Below, piece after piece: positions 1 to 9,106 of a stretch of DNA of 64,000 bases. Origin of the DNA: Chelydra serpentina (Eukaryota > Chordata > Testudines > Chelydridae). Position 1 is the stretch's first letter, and the number at the start of each line of letters is the position of its first letter. The notes beneath the pieces are model-generated. The model was not told the DNA's origin. It searched no databases and saw only the letters and a list, made by a program, of their open reading frames with translations. The stretch lies in NCBI GenBank assembly GCA_037349315.1, contig JBAIAC010000042.1, positions 8,928,001-8,992,000 on the forward strand, in the 5' to 3' direction. The position numbers and the translations under genes are program-made.

Positions 1-159
1 TTACAGATGGAGAAACTGAGGCAAGAGCCAGTCACCCATGCCCCTCCCACCACCTCCTCTTGACCACCTGTGTATTTTTCTTCCAGTGGCTTCTTTATTT
101 GCCTTCACATCTCCTCCAGTGGTGCCGGGAGGACCGGAAAAGTGTATGTGGGGCGAGAA
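1..159. other. No recognisable feature
   Basis: Nothing recognised. The last eight bases (152-159, GGCGAGAA) are the left target duplication of the MITE that follows. Confidence 0.5.
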
Positions 160-283
160 CAGGGTGACCAGATGTCCCGATTATATAGGGACAGTCCCGA
201 TTTTTGGGTGTTTTTCTTATGTAGGCTCCTATTACCCCCCACCCCCTGTCCTGATTTTTCACACTTGATGTCTGGTCACCCTA
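160..283 (+). mobile_element. Short hAT-like MITE, 'GGGTGACCAGA' family
   Basis: A 124-bp element with terminal inverted repeats: AGGGTGACCAGATGTCCCGA at the left and the complement TCTGGTCACCCTA at the right. It is flanked by near-identical 8-bp repeats, GGCGAGAA (152-159) and GGCGGGAA (284-291), as expected of hAT insertion. Other copies lie at 31461-31582, 55867-55999 and, decayed, near 29046-29141. It is too short to code and must be non-autonomous. Confidence 0.85.
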
Positions 284-439
284 GGCGGGAAAGCCACCAA
301 AAGTTGGGGGGCAGCTTGGGGAGGCCAAGAGGAGCAGAAAGGTGACTCCCAACAAGAGCCTTCCCCCTACCTGTGCATGGATGCTGCTCCCCATGAGTGC
401 CCCCCCTTTCTGGCTCTGCTCACAGCAGCTATTCCCCCA

Positions 440-590
440 TGGGCAAGTGTGACTACTGCGTAGAGCAGGACACCTGGGTTCTTCTGCCACTGGCCTGCTG
501 GGGGACTTTAGACAGGTCACTTCTGCTCTGTGGGCCTCAGTTTCTCCATCTGTAAAAGGGGGGTTAATGATAGTGTCCCCAGCTCCCTCT
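440..590 (+). mobile_element. MIR-type SINE fragment
   Basis: The order 'acctgggttct', 'gccactggcctgctg', 'caggtcactt', 'cctcagtttctccatctgtaaaa' parts is that of the MIR/CORE-SINE family in the sense direction. It is old and diverged. Confidence 0.6.
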
Positions 591-789
591 GTGCTTGCAT
601 GCCACCAAGCGCCTATGCTCTCCAAAGTGTGTGACCTTGTCCTTCTCCCCCCCACAAGTCTCTGTCACCTCTGATCTCTGCAGACCAGCTTAGACTCCTG
701 TTGGGTCTTTTCCTGTCCTCCCAGCAAACACTGTGCGTGTCTCAGGAGCTCCAGAGGGGAAGACGTGTCTGATGTTCCGTTCTGTGCAC

Positions 790-1130
790 TGTGGTGCCCC
801 CGATGAGCCCTAGTCATGGGCCAGGGTCCCATTGCGCTAGGTGCTGTGGGAACAATAACAGGATGCATGATCCCCTGGGCTGCAACTTCCACTCTAGCTT
901 CCTGCTGGGCTGTTATGTGGTGTGGGAACCTGAACACGTTTTGGGAGGGTCCTTCCTGCGTAGGACTCCTGGGTTCTGCTCCGGGCTCTGGCACTGACCT
1001 GGTGCAAGTCACAGCCCTTCCGTGCCTCAGTTTCCCACCCATAAAACATGGATGATAATGAGATTTACCTTTCTTTGTGAAGTGCTTTGAGATGTCTGGC
1101 TGAAGAGACCCATGTAAGTGCTGAGGGCCA
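790..1130 (+). mobile_element. Old interspersed repeat followed by a longer MIR-type SINE
   Basis: Positions 800-880 resemble a common amniote repeat ('ccattgcgctaggtgctgt'). From about 935 a MIR copy follows, with the 'tcctgggttctg', 'ggcactgacctgg', 'cctcagtttcccac' blocks and the 3' 'gaagtgctttgaga' segment. No coding content is supported here. Confidence 0.5.
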
Positions 1131-1660
1131 GAACTCCAGTGGGTGTCAATTAGCATAGCTCCATGGGAGTCAGTGGAGCTAGATTCCCACCTGGTGTAAA
1201 TTAGCATCGCTCCCTGGGGGCCAGATCCCCAGCAGGTGTCAATTAGCATCTCTCCATGGGAGTCAGTGAAACCAGATCCCCAGTGGGTGTAAATTAGCAT
1301 TGCTCTTGGAGGGCCAGCTCCCAGTGGGTGTAAATTAGCATTGCTCTCGGAGGGCCAGATCCCCAGCAGGTGTAAATTAGCATTGCTCACGGAGGGCCAG
1401 ATCCCCAGCAGGTGTAAATTAGCATCGCTCCCTGGGGGCCAGATCCTCAGTGGGTGTAAATTAGCATCGCTCCATTGGAGTCAATGGGAACCAGATCCCC
1501 AGCGGGTGCAAATTAGCATCGCTCCATTGGAGTCAATGGGAACCAGATTCCCAGCGGGTGTAAATTAGCATCGCTCCCTGGGAGTCAGTGGAGCCAGATC
1601 CCCAGCCGGTGTAAACAGCCACAGCTTCCACAGAGGCAGCCGAGCGGTGCTGATTTACAC
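1131..1660 (+). repeat. Minisatellite, diverged units of about 40-55 bp with a GTGTAAATTAGCAT core
   Basis: About ten head-to-tail units repeat the core GGTGTAAATTAGCATCGCTC, followed by 'ccagatccccagc', with variable spacers such as 'attggagtcaatgggaa'. At the right edge (about 1648-1662) the core appears once inverted as GCTGATTTACACC. This suggests that one arm of an originally hairpin-like repeat was amplified. The array ends just before the CpG-rich exon-1 region of unit 1. A lone core copy occurs near 3684. Confidence 0.8.
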
Positions 1661-1664
1661 CGGC

Positions 1665-2155
1665 CCAGGATCCGGCCTGGCTGCGTAGCACTCGGGCATG
1701 GAGCGGCCGGCTGCGGAGCGCGCCCCCGGCTGTAACCAGGTTCCCGACACACGCTCCCCGCAGGCGCCTGGGGCGGGGCAGAAGTCACCTGGCCAGATCC
1801 GCCCCCTTGGGGCCATGTTCTGCCCGGGGGGCGCGCAGCAATGCGGCTCCAGGAGCTGGTGCCACCAGAGGGCTCTGGTTATTGCGAAGGGACGGGAGGC
1901 TGCTCTGGCTCATGCCTTTGCTCTTTTCTTCTTCTCCTTCGCTCAGGATATCAGGGGGCTGAGCTTCCTGGGTCAGACGCTGAGTGCCAGCAGCTGCGTC
2001 CATAGTGACCCGAGAGCCAGGACTGAGCAGCTGCTGCGCCCGGGAAAGACCTTCAGCAAAGCGCCCTCTGCGCCCAGCCCAGATCGGGACTTTCTCCGGT
2101 GCCTGGGACCTGCCCCCGGCTCTGCCCCCACCAGCTCCTGCGCCGGAGCCTGCAG
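1665..2155 (+). promoter_or_regulatory. CpG-rich promoter and non-coding exon 1 of zinc-finger unit 1
   Basis: The stretch is GC- and CpG-rich. The part from about 2001 to 2155 is homologous to cassettes at 31148-30980 (-), 43170-43335 (+) and 54293-54472 (+). Shared elements are 'gtgacccgagagcc', 'tgagcagctgctgc', 'gcccagcc', GGGACTTTCT and 'ccggagcctgcag' followed by a GT donor, here at 2156-2157. The first exon is inferred from this conservation. No TATA box was seen, and the transcription start is unknown. Confidence 0.6.
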
Positions 2156-2777
2156 GTGATTGAGAGAAAGCGCGAGAGAGAATTCGGGCTTGGCTGGGGC
2201 CAGACTGTAAAAATGGCTCCTTCTTACCCTCCCCCTAATCTCCGCGAGTCCCCGAGCTGCTGCTGTCCCTGGCAAGCCAGGGCTCTTGCTCGTGTTTGCA
2301 TGAGTGGATCCAGAAGTGAGCATTCTCCCCGTGTGTGTGTGTGTGATTTACTTGCTGAAGGCGGCGTAGAGCTGCGGTTGGCTCTGGGGGGGGGAAAGTA
2401 AATTGGATTTCAAAAGGCGCCTGTATGATCATGCACTGAAAGGTGGGATTTAATTAGCCAGCGCTCGCAAAAGTGTCTGCTAGAGAAGGAGAAATATGCT
2501 GCCACCAACAAAAGAAAATGCAATCGGACATGCAAATCAGCTGCTAGCGCACAGGATTGAAGGGTAGCGAATACATTTGTAAAGAGCGCTGGCCCTTGGA
2601 ATTGCGGATGAGTGAACGTGATTTCAGTAACTGGGAAATCTCTTTCCAGCAATATTTAAAGACGGTTATAAACCCTCAGCTTCATAGGCTTATAGGTCAG
2701 TATACTGTGATGGAGACTAACCAGCATAGCTACTGCAAAGCAACATCATGTTGCTCTAAGCTATCAGAGTTCCCTAA

Positions 2778-3132
2778 CAGTGGGTCTCAACCTTTGCAGA
2801 CTACTGTACCCCTTTCAGGAGTCTGATTTGTCTTGCGTACCCCCAAGTTTCACCTCACTTAAAAGGGACTTGCTTAAAAAAATCAGACCTAAAAATACAA
2901 AAGGCTCCCAGCATGCTATTACTGAAAAATTGCTTCATTTCTCATTGTTACCGTATCATTATAAAACACATCAATTGGAATATAGTCTATAAATTGAGTT
3001 TGTACTGACTTCACTAGTGTTTTTTATGTAGCCTGTTGTAAACTAGGCAAACATCTAAAGGAGCTGCTGTACCCCCCTGGAAAGCCTCTGTGTACCCCCA
3101 GGGGTACGCATACCCCAGGTGGAGAACTACTG
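2778..3132. mobile_element. hAT-Charlie-like MITE (CAGTGGTTCTCAACC ends)
   Basis: The left end CAGTGGGTCTCAACC is mirrored by GGTGGAGAACTACTG at the right end. The interior repeats 'gtacccc' tracts typical of this type. A related full copy lies at 54597-54898 and end fragments at 37297 and 52026-52092. No clean target duplication remains. Confidence 0.65.
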
Positions 3133-3139
3133 CAAATAG

Positions 3140-3320
3140 TGGATAATGGAGAAGCAGTAGACAGGTTTAATTTGGACTTTCAAAAACTTTGACAAAGCCC
3201 CTCACAAACGGCTATTAAGGAAACTAAATGATGGGATGTGAGGTAAAGTTCTGTTCTGGGTTGGAAATTGGCTAAGAGACAGGAAACTAGGTATAAATGA
3301 CTAGTTAACATAGAGGCAAA
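3140..3320 (+). mobile_element. Decayed LINE reverse-transcriptase fragment (CR1-like)
   Basis: Conceptual translation gives a broken run resembling LDF-K-FDKAPHKRLL-KL, then VGNWLRDRK, matching the LINE RT 'DFxKAFD' region of CR1-type elements. Stops and frameshifts make it a fossil. Confidence 0.55.
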
Positions 3321-4079
3321 AGCTTAATAGCAGGTCCAGACTAGGTGACTTGGAAATGGGGTGGTCCCTTTGCAAATAACTAACTGCAAGAGTTTTGAGT
3401 CAACGATTAACTAACCCAGCTGGGCAAATGTGCAAAAGAACGCCCCTGCAATGCACAATGGAGGGAATGATTTGAACCCGCTGCTGGGTTGTAAATTGGT
3501 GGAAGTGGGTGAAAATAAATGGAGGCAATTTTCAGTGACTCGAGGCAGGTGTTACCGACTCCACAGGACGTGCTTTTGTGGTTGACTAAGAAGATTTGTG
3601 TCAGCTGGCCAAGAAAAAGGGTTTAAAGAGTAGAAAATAGTTTAGCTTTGTAACACCGGCTAAAAACCAGAGACATATGCTCAGCTGGTGTAAATTAGCA
3701 CAGAGACACTGGACAGGAGCTGCTCAGATTTACCCTCTGCATGTGGCCCAGGGTGGGACTGGCACATGGAAATCACATGGGATATACCATCAACACAACC
3801 CCTCATGATGCCTTTTCCACCGAGTCCCTGCTTGGGACAGATCAGTACTTTAACTCTTCCTTTCTCCTTCCCCCAGGCGTTTGCCTCTTTCCCCACCCTG
3901 TCCCTCTGAAATCGTGGGGTGTAATTCTCCATCTGCCTCGCCCTTTGTTGCAGCCTGGTTGCATCCGTGTGAAGCAAACGCAAAAGCTCCAACGTTCTGA
4001 TCTGGTTGAGTTTTGCACCCACCCTGTGTAGGTGTAAATGATCCACCCCCACGGGATAATTGTAAAACACTTAAAGACC

Positions 4080-4200
4080 TAAATTGTATGGCCAGAAGAG
4101 ACCTTTTTGGTCACTAGTCAGACGTCACGTGTAGGATTTCACCTGGAGATTCATGCAGTGAAGGTGGGGATTTTATTCTTGATCCTTATAAAGTGTGTGT
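4080..4200 (-). mobile_element. Probable CR1 3'-end fossil
   Basis: The stretch 'tggccagaagagacctttttggtcactagtcagac' resembles the CR1 3' end read on the minus strand, as seen better preserved at 47612-47770. The rest of 4200-5600 shows no gene. Confidence 0.35.
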
Positions 4201-5639
4201 GTCACAGCACCCTCTATCCTCAGAGAGGGTAAGAGGCTACTACTGGCACCAGCTGCTGAAATTCCTCCTTTAGCTCCAGAGGCTCAAATATGTGCTTTGA
4301 TGCTAGAAGGTTCTGTGTTCAAATTCTGCTACTGACCCTTCTCTGCGCGTGGCTCTTCCACAAGGCTGTGGGAACCGTTGTACCCTTAATTATTGGGCTC
4401 AAAGGAGATTATTGTTGTTGTAATTTAGTGTCCCCTTGGAGCTGAAATTTAGCCAACGGATTAGGGCCATTTCATTGGGGACAGGCAAAATGGAGGCTTG
4501 AATACCACGCGGCAGTGAAAGAGGACTGTGTTTTGGAGATTGCTTGAAAATCTCACGCTGTTTCGGGACTGAAGTTATGTAAACATTTAAACCAAGCCCC
4601 TTTTTCTAAATTTCCTGCACCAAATGCCATGAGATAAAATCGCAAGAATACAACAATGAGTTTCCAGCCTCCTAAACTGCAGAGATGCTTGAAAATGTGA
4701 CCCCCTATAGGCTCAAAAACCAGAAAGAAAATACTTCCCCCGCCCTGTATTTATCATTTTAAAATCTCCATATTTTTTGGTTGGGGTCTGAATGCTTTGG
4801 GTTGGCAATACTATCATTACCCTTCCCTTTCTGTTACCCTCCCTTCTCTCCTCCCCCCCCCCTCCCCCCCCTCCCCCAATATAACCCATGCTTACTGTGG
4901 CTTTCCCCCTTTAGTGACAGAAACACATAGAGCTTTGAGCTGGCTTCTGATGGTGGGGCACACCATCTGGGTCTCTTAGGTCTGGCAGTTGTAGCTCATG
5001 CTGTTGGATCTAGAAGTTTGAGCCCCACCCATGAGTGGGGATCTTACCTTTCTGCTCCTAGCCAAGAGAGGGTGAGGGGTCGGTTGCCCTCAGTAGATGA
5101 AAGGGATCTGATCTCTTCCCTTCCCTCCATTCTCATCCTTGGCTGAGTCTGTTCCTGGCTTGGAACACAGCACAGATGAGACGATGGTGTGGGCTTCCAG
5201 GAGGATGCAGCCACTGGATGGAGAAGTTGAAGCTGGTTAGCATAGACCTTTCCAGATCAGCTTGCCTGTGTTGCATGCGCAGCTCCTTCCCTCCAGACCA
5301 TGTCAACTGCACAGAGTCACCCCTGGGTATGGAGGAGAAAGGGGAGACCCCCCACCCCACCACATTCTCCTGAGACTCCAGACTCCCCATTGCCCCTGCC
5401 CGCACTGAAATGAACGGGAATTGGGTCTCGCTGTTTCTGAAAACTTCACCCCTTAGTGCTAGAGCTGGTCGGAGACACTTGGACGGAAACCTTATGCCAT
5501 CAGAATATGCAGTTCTGTCATCAGGTTGATTTGGGGAAAAAAGGGAACAAAACATTTTGATTGTTGTGTGTTTTGAAATGACTCGTTTTGAAATTTCAAA
5601 ATGTGTATGTGAGAGACGTGCCATCATATAACGCAAAAT

Positions 5640-5673
5640 AATAATGAAACGAGTTGAAACTCGTTTCATTATT
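5640..5673. repeat. Perfect 16-bp inverted repeat with a 2-base loop
   Basis: Arms 5640-5655 (AATAATGAAACGAGTT) and 5658-5673 are exact reverse complements around GA. The hairpin directly abuts the 5' end of the SINE at 5674. Confidence 0.9.
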
Positions 5674-5848
5674 GGGGAGGGATAGCTCAGTGGTTTGAGC
5701 ATTGGCCTGCTAAACCCAGGGTTGTGAGTTCAATCCTTGAGGGGGCCATTTGGGGATATGGGGCAAAAATTGGGGATTGGTCCTGCTTTGAGCAGGGGGT
5801 TGGACTAGATGACCTCCTAAGGTCCCTTCCAACCCTGATATTCTATGA
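5674..5848 (+). mobile_element. Turtle tRNA-derived SINE (polIII/SINE type)
   Basis: The head 'gatagctcagtggtttgagc' carries an A box and 'gagttcaatcc' a B box. The body continues 'gggggttggactagatgac' and ends with a CR1-like tail ending 'attctatgaa'. This tRNA head with a CR1 tail is the turtle polIII/SINE architecture. Related copies: 6357-6534 (+), 17872-18046 (-) and 55032-55214 (-). Confidence 0.85.
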
Positions 5849-6239
5849 AACAAAACCTTTCAAATGCCTCAACGATTTTTTTTCGGAGTTTTCCTTCGCC
5901 AAGAATTTTGAAATTTCTGGTGTTCGTGCCAACTCCGAACGCAGGTCCGTTCAGAAATCACAAAACCCTCCGTGAAATGGAACCTCCGTACTCTGCACAG
6001 CTGTGTTCGGTTTACAGGTCAATGTCGGGCGCTTACATGGCCTTCGTTATCGTAGCATTTGAGCACTTTGCAGTCACAATTTTTAACGTATATATTCATG
6101 CCCGTCCCCCAGTGTGATATGTTTGTCGGAGAAGCTAGGTCCAAGAACTGGGCTTTGCACTGGTGGTGGAAGGTAGGGAGGTTTGTGAGGGTCCTTACTT
6201 CCTGAGAGGTTTATTCCACTGCCTTAGGCCAACCTAAGT

Positions 6240-6348
6240 GTCAGGATGGCCGAGTGGTCTAAGGCGCCAGACTCAAGGCTCTGTCTTCCCCTCTCCTGGG
6301 TGTTTTGGTCTCTGTATAGAGGCGTGGGTTCAAATCCCACTTCTGACA
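6240..6348 (+). tRNA. tRNA-Leu (anticodon CAA) with a 25-nt intron
   Basis: The acceptor strand GTCAGGA (6240-6246) pairs with TTCTGAC (6341-6347) with one G-U pair; discriminator A is 6348. The anticodon stem CCAGA opens a CTCAAG loop with anticodon CAA at 6274-6276. An intron of about 25 nt (6278-6302) follows position 37. The 3' exon gives a paired long variable arm and a perfect GTGGG-TTCAAAT-CCCAC T arm containing the B box. A T6 run at 6351-6356 is a good Pol III terminator. The gene lies in sense orientation in intron 1 of unit 1 and looks functional. It would serve cytosolic translation of UUG codons after splicing. Confidence 0.93.
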
Positions 6349-6350
6349 CA

Positions 6351-6356
6351 TTTTTT
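6351..6356 (+). terminator. Pol III T-run terminator of the tRNA-Leu gene
   Basis: Six T residues begin two bases after the discriminator base of the tRNA. Confidence 0.8.
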
Positions 6357-6534
6357 GGGGGGGAGGGATAGCTCAGTGGTTTGAGCATTGGCCTGCTAAA
6401 CCCAGGGTTGTGAGTTCAATCCTTGAGGGGGCCATTTAGGGATCTGGGGCAAAAATTGGGGATTGGTCCTGCTTTGAGCAGGGGGTTGGACTAGATGACT
6501 TCCTAAGGTCCCTTCCAACGCTGAGATTCTATGA
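6357..6534 (+). mobile_element. Turtle tRNA-derived SINE immediately after the tRNA gene
   Basis: It has the same structure as the copy at 5674-5848, in the same orientation and nearly identical ('ggggatctggggc' in place of 'ggggatatggggc'). It begins directly after the T-run of the tRNA-Leu gene. The strong similarity suggests a fairly recent insertion. Confidence 0.85.
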
Positions 6535-6857
6535 ACCTCCAAAAAAGTTCTGATTCATGCAGGGCCACTAGCTGCTGTAAATCAGGGTAATGCCAACAGA
6601 TTAATAACCATGCATCAGATGCTGCAGCCTGGAGCGCTCCCAGGAATAAGAGCTAGGGGCGTAGCAGAAGCACAGCAGGTGTGCATAGGGGAGGGAACAA
6701 GGGGATTCTAAAAAGCGGGGATATGGGAATGACAGTCCACCCCGGCAGACAGAGGGCAGCCTGGCCCTGCGGTGCCTGCGCCGGCAGGCTGAGTGGGGGC
6801 GGTTTTGTTGTTGCAGAGGCCGGCAACCGGTGGAGGAGGCAGGAGCCACGTCTCACC

Positions 6858-6945
6858 ATGGAGCAGTATGTGCTGCTGGATCCCCGACAGAGGGCCCTGT
6901 ACAGGGATGTCATGCAGGAGAGCTACGAAACCCTGATGGCCCTCG
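6858..6945 (+). CDS. Unit 1 KRAB-A exon, truncated, with inferred start codon
   Basis: The exon acceptor is probably TTGTTGCAG at 6808-6816 and the donor is GTAAGT at 6946. In the fully open frame translation can start at ATG 6858, in a near-ideal Kozak context (TCACCATGGAG). It encodes MEQYVLLDPRQRALYRDVMQ, then ESYETLMAL, which is the C-terminal two thirds of a KRAB-A box. The preceding bases are recognisably the 5' part of a KRAB-A exon (compare unit 4 at 44696), but an indel puts them out of frame, so the usual GPVTFEEVAVYF segment is lost. The exon ends in phase 1, matching the next exon. KRAB-A normally binds TRIM28 in the nucleus; the missing part holds conserved contact residues, so binding is doubtful. 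Unit 2 has the same start. Confidence 0.65.
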
Positions 6946-7120
6946 GTAAGTAATCACTTCCTCTTCTCCATAAGGAGCCAGGAGCGGCCCCATTCAGGGG
7001 TCTTCCTTTCTGGGGAATCCCCCTCCTCCCCCCTACACCCCAGAACTCAGGGATGTAGTGGAGAAGGGGGTGAATGAAGCCATGGGAGCGGGATAGTGGG
7101 TCCCAAGGGATGGTGGTAGT

Positions 7121-7491
7121 TAGGGCATTACCAATTTCACGGCTGTGAAAAACATGTCACACACTGTGAAATAAGCCCTTCCCCATGAAATCCAATCTGC
7201 TCCTGCTGCTAGGAGTGCCCCAGCCAGGGGACTCCTAGCTCCAGCTGCCCTGGGGAGGCAGTCCAGCTCTGAAGGCAGCACGGACGTGAGGGTGGCAATC
7301 CTGTCACACACACCCCACCCCCCCACACATACACACCAGGTTTGTGACTCCTCCACAATCCCCTTTTGGGTCGGGACCCCCACCTTTGCAACACTTAAAT
7401 TTCAGATTTCTGCAAACATGAAATTTACCAGTTTTTAAATCCTATGGTCGTGAAATTGACCAGAATGGACTGTGAATTTGGTTGGGCCCTA
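7121..7491. mobile_element. MITE with TAGGGC ends, hAT-like
   Basis: Left end TAGGGCATTACCAATTTCAC is mirrored by GTGAATTTGGTTGGGCCCTA at the right. Flanking 8-mers GTGGTAGT (7113-7120) and GTGATAGC (7492-7499) match at six positions. It sits in the intron between the KRAB-A and KRAB-B exons of unit 1. Confidence 0.7.
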
Positions 7492-8135
7492 GTGATAGCA
7501 GAGGGAGACAAAGGCGGAAGAAAAGGATCTCCCAAAGGCAGGGCTGCTGAAGCCAGCAAGACAGGATAGGATATGTCCCAGGGTGCCAGAAGGGTCTGGG
7601 AGAGGAGGAGGTGGGTCCCTGCACTGGAGGCAGCAGAGGGAGTGAGGAGGATATGTCCAGGAGTGGGGGGAACAGGCCCTTCAGAGTTACTAGGAAAGGC
7701 AGTGGAGGGAGGCTGAATCTGGGTGGGAGAGCACGCATCTGGGGGCTGGACACAGAGATCTCCCTTAAAGGAGCTTTGGTGTGAGAATTGGTGGATGGGA
7801 TAGCAGGACTGAGCAAGAGGGGATCCTCTGGGGTGGGGAAAGGGAAAAGCAACCTATTTAACAGGGATAGGAGTAATGGGGTGGGGAACAAGATAGTATA
7901 AACGAGACTCCTCTCTGATAGGCTGTGATGTCGTTCGGTTTCTTGAGTGGTGAGGAGAGAGGCTGAAGGTGGATAGGAGCCGAGGTCTCTCACAGAGGGG
8001 AGAAGGATGAAGGACTTGGTCGTGGCAGAGAGCATGAGCCCCACGGGCTTCTGGGAAGGGGCGGCTGAGGGCGGGGGGAAATGCCCAATCCGCTCTGATC
8101 TTGCTCGTTTTGTCGCCCGCCCTGTCCCTGAGCAG
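7492..8135 (+). other. Purine-rich remainder of the KRAB-A/KRAB-B intron of unit 1
   Basis: No gene or known repeat was recognised in 7500-8130. A long minus-strand ORF here is proline-, serine- and leucine-rich without any family signature; it is explained by the purine-rich plus strand. The end (8120-8135) is the KRAB-B acceptor, 'ccctgtccctgagcag'. Confidence 0.5.
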
Positions 8136-8231
8136 AATTTCCAATTTCCAAGCCCGACCTGCTCTCCCGGCTGGACCGAGGGGACGAGCCGACAGCCCTG
8201 GATCTCCACATGCCCAGAGGTGGCCGGGCAG
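8136..8231 (+). CDS. Unit 1 KRAB-B exon
   Basis: A 96-nt exon lies between acceptor CTGAGCAG (ending 8135) and donor GTGAGT (8232). Entered in phase 1 it reads E-FPISKPDLLSRLDRGDEPTA, then LDLHMPRGGRA, a clear KRAB-B box (FPISKPDLxSxLxxGxEP). It leaves in phase 1, matching the zinc-finger exon. KRAB-B strengthens KRAB-A repression in known KRAB-ZNF proteins. Spliced between 6858-6945 and 9107-11022 it gives one continuous frame of about 699 aa. Confidence 0.8.
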
Positions 8232-8394
8232 GTGAGTCCCTCTCCAGGAAGGAGAGGATCCCTGCAATGTCACGCATGGCTTCCCACCAGCCCTGACTGA
8301 GCCCCGGCAGCAGCTCCCTCCCTGGGAACGTCCGGATGGGATGCAGAGGCAGAATCGGTCCCCTCCTTTTGGGGTAGGGTTTTGGGGGGAGATG

Positions 8395-9033
8395 TGGCTG
8401 CTGGCCGTTCGATCTCCCTGCCAAGGGCAGACAGAAAGCAGAGGACCAGACGTCTGAAGTGCAGGCAACGTGATGTTTATTGGTGTTAATCAGGCAAGCA
8501 TATCCATAGCTCTGCATGCCGGCAGAGCCTTTTTTCCCAGTGTCCCAGTTTCCCCATCCATAGCAGGCATAACTATACCTGTAGTGCACGCCCTTGGTCC
8601 CACCCCTTACAATTTATGGGGGCTTCGGTACCACCTCTTTTGTACCCCATGGGAGGGGTAGGGAGTGAGGTTATGCTTCGGTCAGGGACAGGCATTTCTT
8701 TGGCCTGTTAGTGTTTCTTATACCTCTCCCCCACCCCAATCCCTTCGCCCCTCCCGACTGGTTGCCTAACCTTGCCTTTAGATAGGAGTTGAGGCAGTCT
8801 TCATGTGTACGCTCGTATATTACACTCCCACTCTACCCAGCAACACTTTAGCTCTATTTCTTATCTCTTTCCCCCACCCCCCCATCTGCTTGTGGGGAGA
8901 TGTAACGCACAGTATTCTTTGTTCACCCATATTAGTAAGAATATAAAAATATCAAAAGCCAAATGGGCCAACAAGACCCAAAATTCTACCTCAGGCAAAT
9001 ATAGAGGCCTGAATGCTGCATTATCACTAACAT
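8395..9033 (-). mobile_element. LTR-like repeat, minus strand (tentative)
   Basis: Read on the minus strand the segment begins TGTTAGTGATAATGC. Near its 3' end it carries 'ccaataaacatcacgttgcc', a poly(A) signal followed by a short R/U5-like tail, which is the layout of a solo LTR. No internal retroviral coding sequence and no clear target duplication were seen, so the class is uncertain. It lies in the last intron of unit 1. Confidence 0.35.
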
Positions 9034-9106
9034 TCCTCAGCAGTTGTGGTGTGTTCCCCTTGCCGTGCAGGGAATGACTCGTGTCTGGGTCTCTCTCCCC
9101 TAGCAG

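Larger units (their letters stand above)
2156..6816 (+). other. Inferred intron 1 of zinc-finger unit 1
   Basis: No exon was recognised between the exon-1 donor and the KRAB-A acceptor. The sequence holds a hAT-like MITE, LINE fragments, two turtle SINEs and an intron-containing tRNA-Leu gene, listed separately. No counterpart of unit 4 exon 2 (the MAGAEPAQ start exon) was found. Confidence 0.45.

Noticed and set aside
665..1390. Minus-strand ORF of 241 codons
   Set aside because: It runs through the minisatellite, and its protein is the tandem repeat read backwards. No family features.
5690..5750. tRNA-like sequence with A and B boxes
   Set aside because: It is the head of the turtle SINE. 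It lacks a complete cloverleaf, and the same sequence recurs in four SINE copies.
7442..8468. Overlapping minus-strand ORFs of about 200-255 codons
   Set aside because: They are Pro/Ser/Leu-rich without domains and overlap the KRAB-B exon on the other strand, arising from purine-rich intron sequence.
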